Under the pieces are notes generated by a model. That model saw only the letters and a list, made by a program, of their open reading frames with translations. It did not search any database and was not told where the DNA came from. This document shows, in pieces, positions 1 to 12,231 of a stretch of 37,765 nt of DNA. Both the position numbers and the translations under genes were made by a program. Origin of the DNA: Intoshia linei (Eukaryota > Orthonectida > Rhopaluridae); contig LWCA01000252.1 of NCBI GenBank assembly GCA_001642005.1, positions 1-37,765 on the forward strand. Reading direction: 5' to 3'. Numbering within the stretch: position 1 is the first letter of the stretch; the number at the start of each line of letters is the position of its first letter.

Positions 1-145
1 TAAATTCCAATGGCGACAAAGACTTTTGCTGGCAGAATTATATTTGCCTTTCAAAAAACAAGCAAGTTCTCTTCAATTTGCAACTTCTACGTATCTAAAA
101 TTATATTAATTGTATAAATTTCAAAAAAAATAATAATATAATTCG

Positions 146-1435
146 TTACCTACTATTGAATAAACATTGTGCCCAATAATCAGAAATAAAATCACATGCG
201 GTCACCATTAAATTATCTCGCATGCCAAGTAAATACGCTTTAAAGGTGTAAATTGCTATTGCATTCCACCTAGCGTTAGAGATTGGTCCAAGAGATTTAA
301 ATTTTACAATTGGATTTTTATTAATATTAATTATTATTAAATAATATTTTATTAATTGGATTAATATTGCTTGATAAACAAATAACAAAATGTTCTACAA
401 ATTTGTTTGCATTTTTGTAATCCCTTGTTCTTTTACCATCAAAATAAAGGCATAGATCGCCATCATGTGAATCTAGAATAGGTTTAATCTGTGACTTTAT
501 TAAATTCAATTTTTTCACCTGCGCCTTGAAAATACCACTAGCCAACGGAACTTTCATTTGAACATCGATCTCAAATATTTTTTTGACTTTTCAAACTGAG
601 ACATTGGATGATAATGAAGCTTCTGCTAATTACTACATTTAAAGTTCATTGTTTTAGATGATTTTTTAGGTAGAAGATAATCTTCATCAGATAAATGATC
701 AGAATGAGATTCTATAATACTATCATAATTGAAATCAAAATTTATATTTTTTTTGCATTTTTCCGATGTCAAATTTGTTTCAGAAACGCTACTAGAACAT
801 GATCCACATTCTCCTTTTGTATTTATCTGCATTTGTAGAAACTTTTCATCTTCCTCTTGTATCGTCACTTTTTTATGTCTCAATATAAATATACTGTTCC
901 AAATTTATTTAAATTGCTGGTGATAACGAGGTATTTTAACATATAAAATGTATTTATTCATCAAAGTTCTAATTTTTAATTTTATCTAACCTAATGGAAG
1001 TGAACCGAGTGTAAATTTATTCCAGATATCATATAATTCTATTGCAGTTTTATCACAATAGTATGCTTTTGATTTTCTTGGATTTTCCAATTGTAAAAAA
1101 TGATATCTTCCTAAGATTTTCTTTAATGTAGATAATCTTGATGAACTGCTTAACGGTTCACTAATAAGTATTCTGTATGGACGTGCCAATCTCAATTTTT
1201 TTCTAGATAATATATTTTTTGGTTGTGACATGAAGTATTAGAAAAATGAAATTAATTAATAATTTAAATAATAAACTTATGTTCACGTTTCAATAATAAA
1301 AAAAAATGCATTTTAAAATTCTGCCTTAGAAAATTTTAATTAAATGAATTTTTTTTGCATATTCGTGATCAGCATATAAAAATACACCTATATCCAAATA
1401 TACTTTTTGATCTTTAAAAAAGTGCACACCCTAAT
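146..1435 (-). mobile_element. Decayed DNA transposon, copy 1 (multi-exon transposase-like gene)
   Basis: Reading from 1435 downwards, the segment starts with a terminal sequence containing GTGCACACCCTAAT (read on the plus strand, 1422-1435) shared with copies at 2930, 12825 and 34910. Protein-like blocks follow in order: 1231-986 (81 aa, starts MSQPKNILSR), 883-626 (Ser-rich, acidic), 557-327 (contains LCLYFDGKRTRDY) and about 313-146 (contains ISNARWNAIAIYTFKAYLL). The blocks are separated by frame changes that look like introns; for example the last block ends at a GTAACG donor, with a TTTTAG acceptor near 94. The last block resembles a transposase-like family common in arthropods and Hydra. 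Compared with copy 2, the middle is deleted near position 340. No intact transposase remains. The superfamily is not settled; a hAT-like or related DDE enzyme is a guess. Confidence 0.6.
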
Positions 1436-1710
1436 GTTCAATGAATATTGTTCATTTTTGGTATAAGGGATTTTTCAGAAAAATATTGGTAAAAGGGGTT
1501 TTTTCCTTAAGGGTTGGTAAAATTTTGATTTTTTCTAATGCGATTTTACTAAATTGAATAAACTATGCTAAAAATTTATCATTTACCCCAATTATCTAAA
1601 ATTTTCGTATTCACCCCTAATAAAAGTATTTACCTCATGAGAATCACTGCAATATTTGATTAAATTTTATTTAGAAAGGTGCCGTCTTATTAATTTTTTT
1701 AGGAAGTTAG
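842..1710. repeat. 869-bp block repeated at 12232-13100
   Basis: Every line compared between this block and 12232-13100 matches with a constant offset of 11390 and no indel. The block ends exactly at the N at 1711, while its twin starts exactly after the N at 12231. It spans the N-terminal part of the transposon copy and about 275 bases of flanking DNA. Such perfect identity in otherwise decayed sequence points to overlapping contig ends rather than an old duplication. Confidence 0.95.
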
Positions 1711-1711
1711 N
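1711..1711. other. Assembly gap marker (single N)
   Basis: A single undetermined base ends the repeated 869-bp block. Sequence to the right belongs to a different copy of the transposon. It is treated here as a contig junction. Confidence 0.9.
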
Positions 1712-2930
1712 ATATTAATTATTATTAAATAATATTTGATTTTTATTGTAGCTTCGTTGAGTTAAGTAGGCGTTTGTCAGATTATATAACTCCAAATAAT
1801 CATCCCTCTATTTACCTTCTATGCTTAATTTATCTTCGATAGGTATAATTCCTTTATAATTATCTATGAGTTCTTTAAAATTGTTTTAGATATAATTAAC
1901 AAAAGGAAAGTTAATATTTGGACTTTGAGAATTAAGTTTAAAAATTTCGTTAAAGGTATGTTTTATCACAAGGTCCAATACATGGAATCGGCATCCTTCG
2001 TAAACAACAACTTGATTGAGTGATTTCATTGTGAGCATTGCAGCTCCATTTTTATTACCGGTATTAGAATAGGTTATGTCGCAAACAATCATCTTTATTT
2101 TATCAGTAATATTATAAATTTCAAGAGTTTTCACAATTGCAGCGTGCATTGTTATACCCTTTCCATTGGGCAACGTTTTTAACGCTATACAGATCGATAG
2201 TCTTTCATTAATATTGCTTGATGAACAAATAACAAAACGTTCTACAAATTTGTTTGCATTTTTGTAATCCCTTGTTCTTTTACCATCAAAATAAAGGCAT
2301 AGATCGCCATCATATGAATCTAGAATATGTTTAATCTGTGACTTTATTAAATTCAATTTTTTCAGCTGCGCCTTGAAAATAACACTAGCCGACAGAACTT
2401 TCATTTGAGCACCGATCTCAAATATTTTTTTGACTTTTAGAACTGAGACTTTTTGGATGATAATGAAGCTTCTGCTAAATTACTACATTTAAAGTTCAGT
2501 GTTTTAGATCATTTTTTAGGTAGAAGATAATCTTCATCAGATGAATGATCAGAATGAGATTCTATAATACTATCATAATTTAAATCTAAATTTATATTTT
2601 TTTTGCATTTTTCCGATGTCAAATTTGTTTCAGAAAAACTACTAGAACATGATCCACATTCTCTGTTTGTATTTATCTGCATTTGTTTGTCAATTTTTTT
2701 CTAGATAATATATTTAATGGTGGTGACATGAGGTATTAGAAAAATGAAATTAGTTAATAATTTTAATAATAAACTAATGTTTACATTTCAATAATAATAA
2801 AAATGCATTTTAAAATTTTGCCTTAGAAAATTTCAATTAAATGAATTTTTTGCATATTCGTGATCAGCATATAAAAATACACCTATATGCGAATATACTT
2901 TTTGATTTTTAAAAAATTGCACACCCTAAT
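1712..2930 (-). mobile_element. Decayed DNA transposon, copy 2 (internally deleted)
   Basis: Related to copy 1 but not identical. The largest intact frame is 2404-1886 (172 aa), with LCLYFDGKRTRDY near residue 37, then a stretch ending VCDITYSNTGNKNG and a GCRFHVLDLVIKH block, as in transposase-like proteins where an Asp and a Cys/His-containing block belong to the nuclease core. The N-terminal block of copy 1 is missing: around 2690 the acidic block jumps directly to sequence just before the copy 1 start codon, so about 1.4 kb was lost. The terminal sequence (GCACACCCTAAT) ends at 2930. Non-functional as it stands. Confidence 0.6.
1886..2404 (-). pseudogene. Transposase-like fragment
   Basis: A 172-residue open frame inside transposon copy 2. 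Residues 1-60 match, with a few changes, the block at 557-327 in copy 1; the rest (about residues 66-172) is the central part deleted from copy 1. Notable blocks are ICIALKTLPNGKGITMHAA (start of a catalytic-core-like region), VCDITYSNTGNKNG and GCRFHVLDLVIKHTFNEIF. The frame stops at 1886 without the conserved C-terminal block seen at 313-146 in copy 1, so it is a fragment. Family recognition is by resemblance only, and the DDE triad was not assigned. Confidence 0.5.
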
Positions 2931-3107
2931 AAGTAAGGATGAAGGATACATGCTACGATAAAGTTTAATGTTTGAATGTGACACCTGGGGAAAATTGTTT
3001 CTTACTCTTATGGCTTATGAATGAATGCATTAAATAATTGTGCAATAAAAAAATATAAGTACGTGGTTATAGGATCTTATTATTTTACATGTATATTTAA
3101 AATTTAG

Positions 3108-6100
3108 GAATTGTTTAATGCTACTCAAAAAAATGAAAAGGTTGTAGCTTATTACAACAAATCTTGCGATCAATTGAATCTTTTAATTTACAAAAAAGGA
3201 ACAGATTTGAAAATAAATGATTCTTTTGACATATATGAAGAAACTTGGAATCGATACTTATTTAGTAATGTAGGATTTCGGTAAATTAATTATTAGATGT
3301 AGTTGGGCGTATTAAGCGAATCGCTTTGAAAATACTTATGAAAAAAGGTGGGTCGCTTTAGGAAAGTAGTCCATTTTGATTTCAAACTATTTTTTTATAT
3401 ATAACTAAAGACAACCAACATTTGAATCGTTGAAATTGATTTTCATAGTATCCATTTAATGATTAAATTTTATTTTACATATTAATTTATTTTGTAGCTA
3501 GTGATTGTACCCTAGAAAAAGATGGGACAAATTCCCAGGGTTTTTAATGTTTTTTTTGAAATTTAATTCCTGGGATTTTTAAAATTTCGCGAAATTGATT
3601 GATTAATATCTAGTGACCATACTAATGAATATGTATACTATACATTGTATGTTACCCTAATAATGATTATGTGACTATACTCTAATGTTATTATTAGATG
3701 GTACATAAAATGTATTGCCCCTATAATTGCAGATTGGTCAAATAAACAAGAAGTTTTATATCAACATCTTTTTCAAAGGAAATCAACTATCACTAGTGAA
3801 ATTTTATCTTCAAAAAATACGCCAATTAAAAAAAAGCCTCAAAAGAATGGTTATTTTTATATTATTATTAGTATATACTATGTATACTTTTATTGTCATT
3901 ACCAGTATGTATTGTATGAATATTAATGTGTCTCCAACGACGAAACTACTATACCGATACCCTCTATTGAGTCTCGACGAAATTTTTGTCAAATGGGGGT
4001 TTATAATTCAAAATATAATTTTACCTCTTATTAAAAAAGATTCAATTGTTTAATATTAAACTGTGAAGTTCAAAGTTCGTATTTATTAAAAATAGCAAAT
4101 ATTTATTGGAAAAATCTTTAAGAGCCCCGAAACACAGCTAATTTAAGTAAAAATATAATTAAAATTTATTTGTGACCCTTTGTGAAATTTAAAAGTTAAT
4201 TTAATTTATATTCTGTGTTTGTGTACTAATTATTCTCAATTTCTTACTTTTTTTAATTTACGACAATAATTTTTTGGAACTTTTTGTATTATCACAACTT
4301 TATAAAATACTAATTATATTTTTAATTGACGTAATATTCATATCATGATACTCGTAGTAATTTTTTGATTAATCTGTGAAATTTCAACTTTATGGTCTTA
4401 TACTTGCCTTTTGACGATATTTTTTAAGTTTGCGGTCCACGAAATTGCTAAATTTTTTTTTGGTCTTCAGTCGCCATGTGTTTGGACCACCCAGGTGTAT
4501 AATTTAATCAATTTTAATGATTGATTTAAATTGCAATTAATTTAATTAGAAAGAAAAAGTTCGGCGAAATCAAACAGATCTACTAAATCCACAGATTCGG
4601 CCCAATCATTTGAAATGTTTTATCAAAAGAAGAGTGAATTAAAATGGTCCAAGGTCGAACAGCCTAAAGAAGTAGAAAACACAAAAAAAGAAACAAAAAA
4701 ATCAAAAAACATCAAGGAAACGAAATCATCCAAAGATGTAAAATCTCCAAATATAAGTGGTTATGATATGCAGCAAGAAATATTTACAAAGGCACAACCT
4801 AAAGAGGTAAACATAATACAGCTAGACTCGTCAATAATGAACACCCTAAATAATGAATTTTTTTAATAGTGAATAATTTTTTTTAAAATTGTGACTACGC
4901 CTTTGTAAAGATTATGGAAGTTCATTATTTTATTTAAATTATTTAAATTCATTATAATCAATTTAGATAAATGGTTAATAATTTTGATATTATTAATTTT
5001 CTTACCAAATTTTTGTGTTTCTTTAAAGGAAAATATTTTCTTCAATTTTTAAAAATTTTGAAGATAATTTTAGAATCAAAAATTTGATAGGGTTTTCAAC
5101 TTTTTTTACCCATTTTTTAAATATTTTTAAGATAACAAAGGACAACATTTTTACAGTTTTAAAAAAAATTTGATTTAGATTTTATTTATAATAGATAAAC
5201 CGAATTGCGAAATATATATTCTAAAAAATAGAGGGAAATATGTCTTCTAGTTATCATAATAATATCATATTAATATTAGTTTATACAAAGGATTATTGAA
5301 TATTTTAAATCATTAAGTGAACTATTTTGGGTAATTAATATGTTTTAAATACATAATTAAAAATGGTGAATCTAATAAAACTATAAAAATTTTAATTATG
5401 AAATTATCTTTAAAAAAAAAAAAGAGAGCTTTAAATTTACTCTATTCATATGTTTTTTAAAGAATTTCTGGGATATTTTTTTTACAGTACAATCTACACG
5501 TGGAGTCGCAAATACATTTTCATGACACAAAATTATTTATCATCCAGATTTTTTTTAAATCAAGTTTTAATAATTAATAAATAGACAAAATTTGAAATCC
5601 ACCATAAATAATAATCATAACGCATGTATACATTTTTTTAACTTATACACGAAATGGTTCACATTTGATAGAGTAATATTTTTTTGATTTTATACAATAA
5701 TGGTCATTCATTTAAAAGTGAATCAACTTTATATATTAGTTTAGTTGTAACTACATAAATGACAGTTATTAATATTAATATGTAAATATTCATTAATCCT
5801 TTAACTACGAGATACATTTTTAAAATTTTTTGAGGAATGTAAAAATTATAATTCATATTTGCATATTATCTTATTTTTAAGCAGATTTTTTTTCAGTGTT
5901 GTTCAGTGTAATCTTAGGTCCAAAATTTTGTGTAGTTTTTAAGGGAAAATATTTTTAACATTTTAAGGGTTTTAAAAGTCTATAAAAAATGGATGAAAAA
6001 AATATAAATTGTTGGTTTAACGATTTTTATGGTTAATATTATACTAATTTATTTAATAAGATAAAATTTACTTAATTATTCAAACATTTCTTAAAATGTT

Positions 6101-9100
6101 CATTGAATCACAGATATGTTTAATAGTGAATCTGTCAAAAATCTGATATTTAGGGTTCATTGTTGACGAATCTGACTGTATTTGCAAAATTATAGATGCA
6201 TTATATATGATGGGTATTAATGTTAAAAATTTTTTTAATTGGAGATTTTGATCGTAACAATGCAAGTTTTTTGTGTTAAGATTAACGACAGTGCTAATGA
6301 TGTTTAATTTTAATGATTTAATTTTCTGATAATCAGATTTATGATAAAACATGACTCTCGAAAAACTATAGTAGAATTTTGGTTGTTTTACATTTTAGGA
6401 CTCTTTATTTTGTAATGAAAGGGTAACACAAAGTCATTTAAATATACAGAATATGTAAAGGATTCAAAATATTTCTTAATTACTTCAATAATTACAATTA
6501 TTGTAAGAGGGTACAAATGAAGAAATTTATATGATATAATGGTAAAATTTGTTTTTGAACGTGAAGATGCAACTTTCTGAGCTTGAAATTTATGATTCTG
6601 TGAATCATTTTAAAATTTGCAATTTAGTTTTTTGGATACAATTTGGGAAACATATTACCATACGTAGGCGGCAAAGAATCAATAATAAATTGTTATGACG
6701 GAACAGAAATATGTGTGAATGTTTACAAGTACACTCAAGGGAAATGTCAAGTTTCATGTAAAGTAGAAAGACACAATTACATTTATAATTGTCATTCAAT
6801 ACCAAAAAACAAGGAAGGAGAATTTTTGGGATTTAATTTCAATCTCACCCTACCGAGTAAAATGTTCATATCAGTAAACAGGTCAAATAAAAATTCAAAT
6901 TTGAATATTGCATGCCCGAATGGATTGTGTGTTAAATTTTATTGCGTTGATCCAATTAACCCAAAAAAAATGTACATTTCTCAACAAATAAATAATAACA
7001 CGAAAAGAGAAAAAGATGTGAAATTTGAAACAAAACGTTTATTTATTAATAACGGTGATGTCATAATCATGTATAATGACGATTCAATTAAAATTTACCA
7101 TCGAAGTGGTGAAATTGATTGTTTATCTAGGAAAAATAACGTCTTAATAGAAAAAAAATTGGATTTTACAAATCAAAAAATGTCTTCAATTATTACTGAC
7201 GAAAATGAAACTTTGGCTGAATCTTCAAGAGTTTCACATGATCCACATGGTGAAACTGACGAAGGGACAAAATCAGAAAATCCGAAAATAATGGAAATCA
7301 ATTTTATTTATCAATATTATAATATTGAAACAATTCATGTGGATGGGTCAATACATTACAATTATGAATGTAACGAAGAAGACTTTAATTTCAAAGACAG
7401 AACAAAATTGAACACGAGATTATCGATGGATCCTCACACTAATCAAACCATGCTCATTCGTGAAGATGCATTCACACACGTTCGAATTAATGAACAATCA
7501 ACAGTTTCAGAGTTTAGTGATGGAACCCGCATAACAAATTTTACTGGAAAAGACCCAAATAAAGATAAGTACATGAAACATCAAAAATGCTCATTATTCA
7601 GTAATAGAAACACAGATGATTCCTTTGTGTTGATAGAATCACCCTCATTTGCCAGTATACTTTACGATATAGATAATGGCCATTCTATGGCTTATTTTTT
7701 TGATGGAACAATGATTAACTCTTATGATATAAATACTCACGAATTTTACACATTAGATTTAACTCATTTTACTTTTAATCTTTCGTACGGCTTAATCAGT
7801 GTGTTTTCAGAGAGTAACAAAATTGACCAACCAAATGTGAATCCAATTGATTCAGAAAATTATTGTTCAGATGATACAAAGAAATACATCAAAGAGAATC
7901 ACATCACAAATTTGTCCTATGTGTTTACCCTTAAAAATGATAATGATGATGTATCGAAAATACCTTTATTTGAAACGGGTGTAGATGAAAATACAAAAAC
8001 TTATACGGTGACACAAAAGGGAGAGTTATTAGTCAAAAATGTAATGAATCCACAATCTATTGATACGTCTTTGAGAAAATCAGAAAAATATAAAGACTGG
8101 ACGGATCCTCGTCTCATTGTAATAAATAATGATGGTTCAGGTGTAGAAATTCATAGTTATGCTGCAATTAAAAATTTTATTACTGAAGCTAGTAGAGATT
8201 CACAAAGTGTTGTGGTAGTTGATGAATTAAAAACAAAAAATATTAATGATATTAATGTGTTTGTTCCTTTTTATAAAAAAACTACTACGTGGAAACACCA
8301 ATATGTCATGGATTCAATTATACCTCATGGTCTGCAATCTAAGAATTTTAGAGAAATGAAAAGATTTTATTTACATGGTGAAGAGGAACCAACTGAAATG
8401 AAAGAAAATATATATTTTAGAAATTATGAACCTGACCCTTTGAATAGTGTTAGTTTAGTTAGAAGGTTTAGAAAATATCCTGTTGATAATGAAGACTATA
8501 AATACTCGTATTTTTTTTATATTATATATGTATATTTAATTATATTTCTGTATTCACATTAGTCAGTAAGATGTCATTTAAACCTGAGCCAAACGTACCG
8601 ACGTCCATTCTTTACAGTAGTGGTTACAGATTGGGAATCTGTGGCCTCCTGGGCCATGAGATTCAAATAAAATATAAAAAAAATTTTATCTAATTTTGTT
8701 AATTTTTATTGGAGAATTTTTTATATTTATTACAGAGTTGCCAGATGTTGGGAATTTATCCCTAAGCCTAGACCGCTACATTATTATTTCAAAAATTCCA
8801 TTTTTATCCTAACATTAATAAACTAAAAAATACCATTTCAAACCCTCAGGGAAATCGACTTTTACCGATATTATTTTTCAAAATGGTATCAAAAATAATC
8901 CACTTAATCAAACATTATAACCACAAAAAAAAATTTAATTTTACCAAAATTTAATGGAAAAATCCCCTTTTTCCAATATTTTATTTTGATTATATTTTAT
9001 TAATGATATTACAAATTTTATTACATCATATACATATGTATGTAGAATATACGAAGCCATAAAAAAAATGGCAGCAAATGAATTGAAGAAATGGGAAGTT

Positions 9101-10968
9101 TATCATGAAGTAGATGTATTAAACGAGAAGGAAAGCATGTTAAAGTCAAAGTTGGCATATATAAATAATATGGTTTATGAATGTTGTGGAAATGCGTTAA
9201 ATGAATCGATTGAAAGGGAAAAGCTTTGTATTGTTAAAATTGAAAATAAACCTGGCGATGTTTGTAAGATTAACGAAGATAAAAAAGACGATTTGACTTA
9301 TTTATTAGAAAAACAGTCAATTAACAATTATGAAATACAAAGTAATCCGGGTACACATTCATACATTAATAATGAAAAAACTGATTTACTAACTTTTGAT
9401 AAAGAATTAAAAGATACTAAAAGTATTCACCAATATATTGGGTAATTATATAATTCTAGATCTTCTTATGCCAACTTCACGACAAATTCGTATTTCTTCT
9501 TTGCCTGATGAAAATTGGGTACCTTCATCACTTAGCAATGACCCAAGTATAATTTTTTGTAGTAGTTATTTTATTTGATATATTTTAGCATATTATTTAA
9601 AACGAAAATCTATGGAAATGTCTAGCATACAGAAGGTGAGCGGAATTATTGAAGAATCAGAAGGTATTTATGTTTATGGATATATGCATTCTTAAATCTT
9701 GAATGAAATGGGTGTGTGTCTTATGTGATCTACGTTAAATTTAAGATTTAAATTATTTTTAAAACTACTTTACAAATATTGCATGTTTAAGTAGATTGTA
9801 CTAAATTTTTTTAGGAATTGTACTAATTTAGCCAATAGTAAATAAAAATAGTAATTTTAATTTTTTATATATTTATAATTAATTTAAAAAATTTAGTGAC
9901 AGATACAACAACAATAAATAAGCCAGTTTCGATGAAAAAAGTCAATATCAAAAGCGGTGGTGTAAAATTGCCACCAATTGAAAAAATGCAATTTAAACAT
10001 TCCAAAAGAAACGTAAAATTACCGGCATGCTTAAAAATTGGACTATGTGATGATACTAAACTGGAAAGAATAAATGTAAATTGATATATTAGTTATTATT
10101 ACTATTATTATATCATACCGTATTACATTTATTTTTTTGTAATATAATTTTAGAATTTTTCCAGTAAAAAAACGGTTAAAAACATTTCTACAATTAAATT
10201 AAAAAATGACATGATACAAGGTCGCCTACGGCTCTTCCCAAAAAGTACACACTTTGGAACTATTTGCGAAGGGTACACGTATGTTAGCAATGTTTGGTTA
10301 ATTAATACTGGAAATGATACGATAAGATTTAAAATTGTACAACCAAGCAATTTTAAAAATGATTTGCAGTCGATATCATCTCTGCAAGTCAAATATAAAC
10401 CTGGACCAGTAATTTCTTCAATACTATTATTTGAGTTTAATAATTTATATTACATATGTAACTAAATTAATAATTGATAATTATAATGTATAGAAACATA
10501 AATTAATGAGGAATTTCATGTAATTTTAAGAAATACATTTAAATTGTAATGTGGTGTAATATGGAAAACCGATAAAACTTTTATTTTAGTAATGTTAATT
10601 TTGTCTATTAGATTGCTGCTGGATTGCGTAGAGAACTAAAATTAATTTACCATGCTGTAGCAATAGGTATGGATTGCCAAGATTTAATTGAAGCAAATTT
10701 TGAAGTTGAAATTATTTCAGAAAACGAAAAATTCCTTCTTCCAGTGAAAGCCAATATTATGAGTAACACTCAATTTTTGAAAAGACAAAAGTATTTAAAA
10801 GGTATTGAAGATGATTTGACATCAATTCACAATAATAAATCAAACAATTTAAAAATTTGGTCAAAGAATACTGATGAACTGGACGGTCTATCATCTCCTA
10901 AAAAGTTGAATTATAATGAAAATTTGTTTATTAATGGAAATTGTCCAAATCGTTTATCTCTAATTTGA
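3108..10968 (+). CDS. SPAG17: SPAG17-like central-pair cilium protein, C-terminal 1236 codons, eleven exons
   Basis: SPAG17 (PF6 in algae) is a large scaffold of the C1a projection of the motile-cilium central pair. Proposed exons: 3108-3264, 3498-3539 (tentative, 42 nt), 3733-3849, 4550-4806, 6628-8507, 9046-9350, 9460-9546, 9589-9663, 9897-10075, 10154-10408 and 10612-10968. All have AG acceptors and GT donors, phases agree at each join, and the total is 3711 nt (1236 aa plus TGA). The 1880-nt exon shows recurring beta-type motifs such as FSDGTRI and FFDGTMI, typical of this family. Exon 10154-10408 carries a PapD/ASH-like domain (FPKSTHFGTICEGYTYVSNV, then RFKIVQPSNF). The protein is about half the human length, so N-terminal exons are absent; the contig starts in a transposon. 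SPAG17 by resemblance; no search was run. Confidence 0.8.
4807..6627. other. SPAG17 intron, 1.8 kb, no gene seen
   Basis: This intron runs from the GTAAAC donor at 4807 to the TTTAG acceptor ending at 6627, both in phase 0. It is very AT-rich, with long T runs. The part near 6380-6620 weakly resembles internal sequence of the Helitron family found further right (feature at 20116-21659). Short open frames on either strand here (for example 6080-6352 minus) show no recognisable domain. Confidence 0.6.
8508..9045. other. SPAG17 intron, 538 bp
   Basis: Donor GTATTT at 8508 and acceptor TATGTAG ending at 9045, phase 2. The first 150 bases include a locally GC-richer stretch (8577-8665) that does not fold into a tRNA by eye. 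The segment 8770-8980, rich in short runs of A, T and C, resembles in texture the DNA beside transposon copy 1 (1436-1640). No gene is seen. Confidence 0.5.
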
Positions 10969-11880
10969 ACCAACCCTGCAAAAAATATGTTATCATTTTT
11001 TGTAACTTATAAAATTTAAATATACAAAGTGAATCATTCGCAAATTTTTTTAATGTATTTTGTTTCTTTTTTATTGATATTATTCGTGGATTCATTCATT
11101 TTTAAAATGGTGTGCTGTTCCAAAAGGTATTTTTATTACATAAATTTAGTTAAGTTTACAACGAAACTTAATTCATTGATATGTGTGACACCCTAACCAC
11201 TCGATGAGTGAAAAGGGAGTAAGACTTGACAATAAAGGGAACTATTATTCTGTATAACTGTATATCAATTGTGATGTTTTAAACATTTTTTGTGTGGTGG
11301 GCGAAATTTTTTTATTCAAACAGGATAAAATTGAAACAAAGTTTGGAAACCGCTGGATTAAACTATGATGGAAGATTAAAAATTTTTTTTTAATCTGTAT
11401 GAGTTTACAACTTTCATATGGCCCATGTTCTTGTTTTCACTTCACAGCACTGTATCCTTCATGCATCCTATGATTTCCTTCTTGATGAATGTTAATTAAA
11501 AACTTATAAGCACACTACAATTGCCTATTATTTTAGGTACGTTTGTTTATAATAGTATAGATTTCGATGTACATTGTATGTAAATTATGTTAACCATAGG
11601 ACTAATTTTATTAGTTTGACAAAGTATTTTTATAGTAATTGTGAATAAGGACACATCTTAATGCATATATTATATGCATATAAGGCCTACATTTTTCTTT
11701 TTCGGATCCACAATTGGCTCTCCACCGCCCTGGGTATGACATTTCTCAAAGATCATCAAGTGAACATAGAATATCCGATGAACCAATCATGATATACATT
11801 CTATATTATAGAATCTATACTATGGAATATCTATAAATACTGAATACATATACTAATACAATAAACATATAAATTATGTA
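10969..11880. other. SPAG17 3-prime flank, no gene seen
   Basis: About 0.9 kb between the SPAG17 stop and the mariner end. I find no AATAAA immediately after the stop. Patches around 11160-11480 and 11680-11760 look like old repeat sequence, but no terminal repeats or coding blocks could be defined. Confidence 0.5.
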
Positions 11881-12230
11881 TTAGGTCGTTTCATAAGTAA
11901 TGTCGTTTTTTTAACAAAATTAAAAAGTTTATTTGATTACATTAAAAATAAAGTTATATTATAAAATATTCAACATTGCTTTCCAGTCTTTTTCCAACGT
12001 TAGCATAAAAACTCGCTTCTTTATTGAACAAAAACTTTTCTATGTCCAATTTTAACCCTTCATTTGAAGTGTATTTTTTACCATAGTAATGGTTACTCAT
12101 AGCTTTAAATAGGTAATAATCAGATGGTGCTAAGTCTGGTGAATACGGTGGATGTGGTAATACTTCAAATTTTAACTCCTTTAGAAGCTGAGAGGTTTTT
12201 TTAGAAGTGTGAGGTCTAGCATTGTCTTGT
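11881..12230 (-). mobile_element. Mariner element, 3-prime part, cut off at the N
   Basis: The right end of a Tc1/mariner element in inverted orientation. The terminal sequence starts TTAGGTCGTTTCATAAG at 11881 and is preceded by the dinucleotide TA (11879-11880), the obligatory target site. The transposase C-terminus is encoded towards the left (next entry). The other half is missing because the sequence breaks at the N at 12231. This supports reading 12231 as an artificial join: an intact frame stops there without decay. Confidence 0.85.
11954..12230 (-). CDS. Mariner transposase, C-terminal 91 residues (partial)
   Basis: The minus-strand frame from 12230 to a TAA at 11954-11956 encodes the end of a mariner DDE transposase. 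The block QDNARPHTS holds the second catalytic Asp, and HPPYSPDLAPSDY follows. The Asp in PSDY lies 34 residues after the Asp in QDN, which is the D34D spacing diagnostic of mariner. No stop or frameshift is visible in this part, so the element may be young. The N-terminal DNA-binding region and first Asp lie beyond the break. Confidence 0.85.
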
Positions 12231-12231
12231 N
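12231..12231. other. Assembly gap marker (single N)
   Basis: A single undetermined base that interrupts the mariner transposase frame on the left and starts the second copy of the 869-bp block on the right. Confidence 0.9.

Noticed and set aside
1420-1435. Telomere-like CCCTAA at transposon ends
   Set aside because: A single unit at the shared transposon terminus, not an array.
3281-3284. GTAAAT donor at 3281 for the first SPAG17 exon
   Set aside because: It is a good consensus but ends the exon in phase 2, and no following exon accepts that phase. The GTAATG donor at 3265 gives phase 1 and lets all later exons stay in frame. Not fully excluded.
3727-4053. 108-codon plus-strand frame
   Set aside because: It is in the wrong frame over the exon at 3733-3849; the other frame gives DWSNKQEVLYQHLFQRKST, fits the flanking splice phases and continues into 4550. 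The 3-prime half is intron sequence.
6605-6805. Antisense frame over the start of the large SPAG17 exon
   Set aside because: Shadow of the plus-strand coding sequence, with no protein-like content.
8577-8665. Possible tRNA or other small RNA gene
   Set aside because: Locally GC-richer, but no acceptor stem, T-loop or promoter boxes could be matched.
9442-9445. SPAG17 exon running on to the stop at 9443-9445
   Set aside because: A donor at 9351 (GTACAC) joins in phase to 9460 and keeps a protein-like frame; ending at 9441 would need a 17-nt intron or end the protein early.
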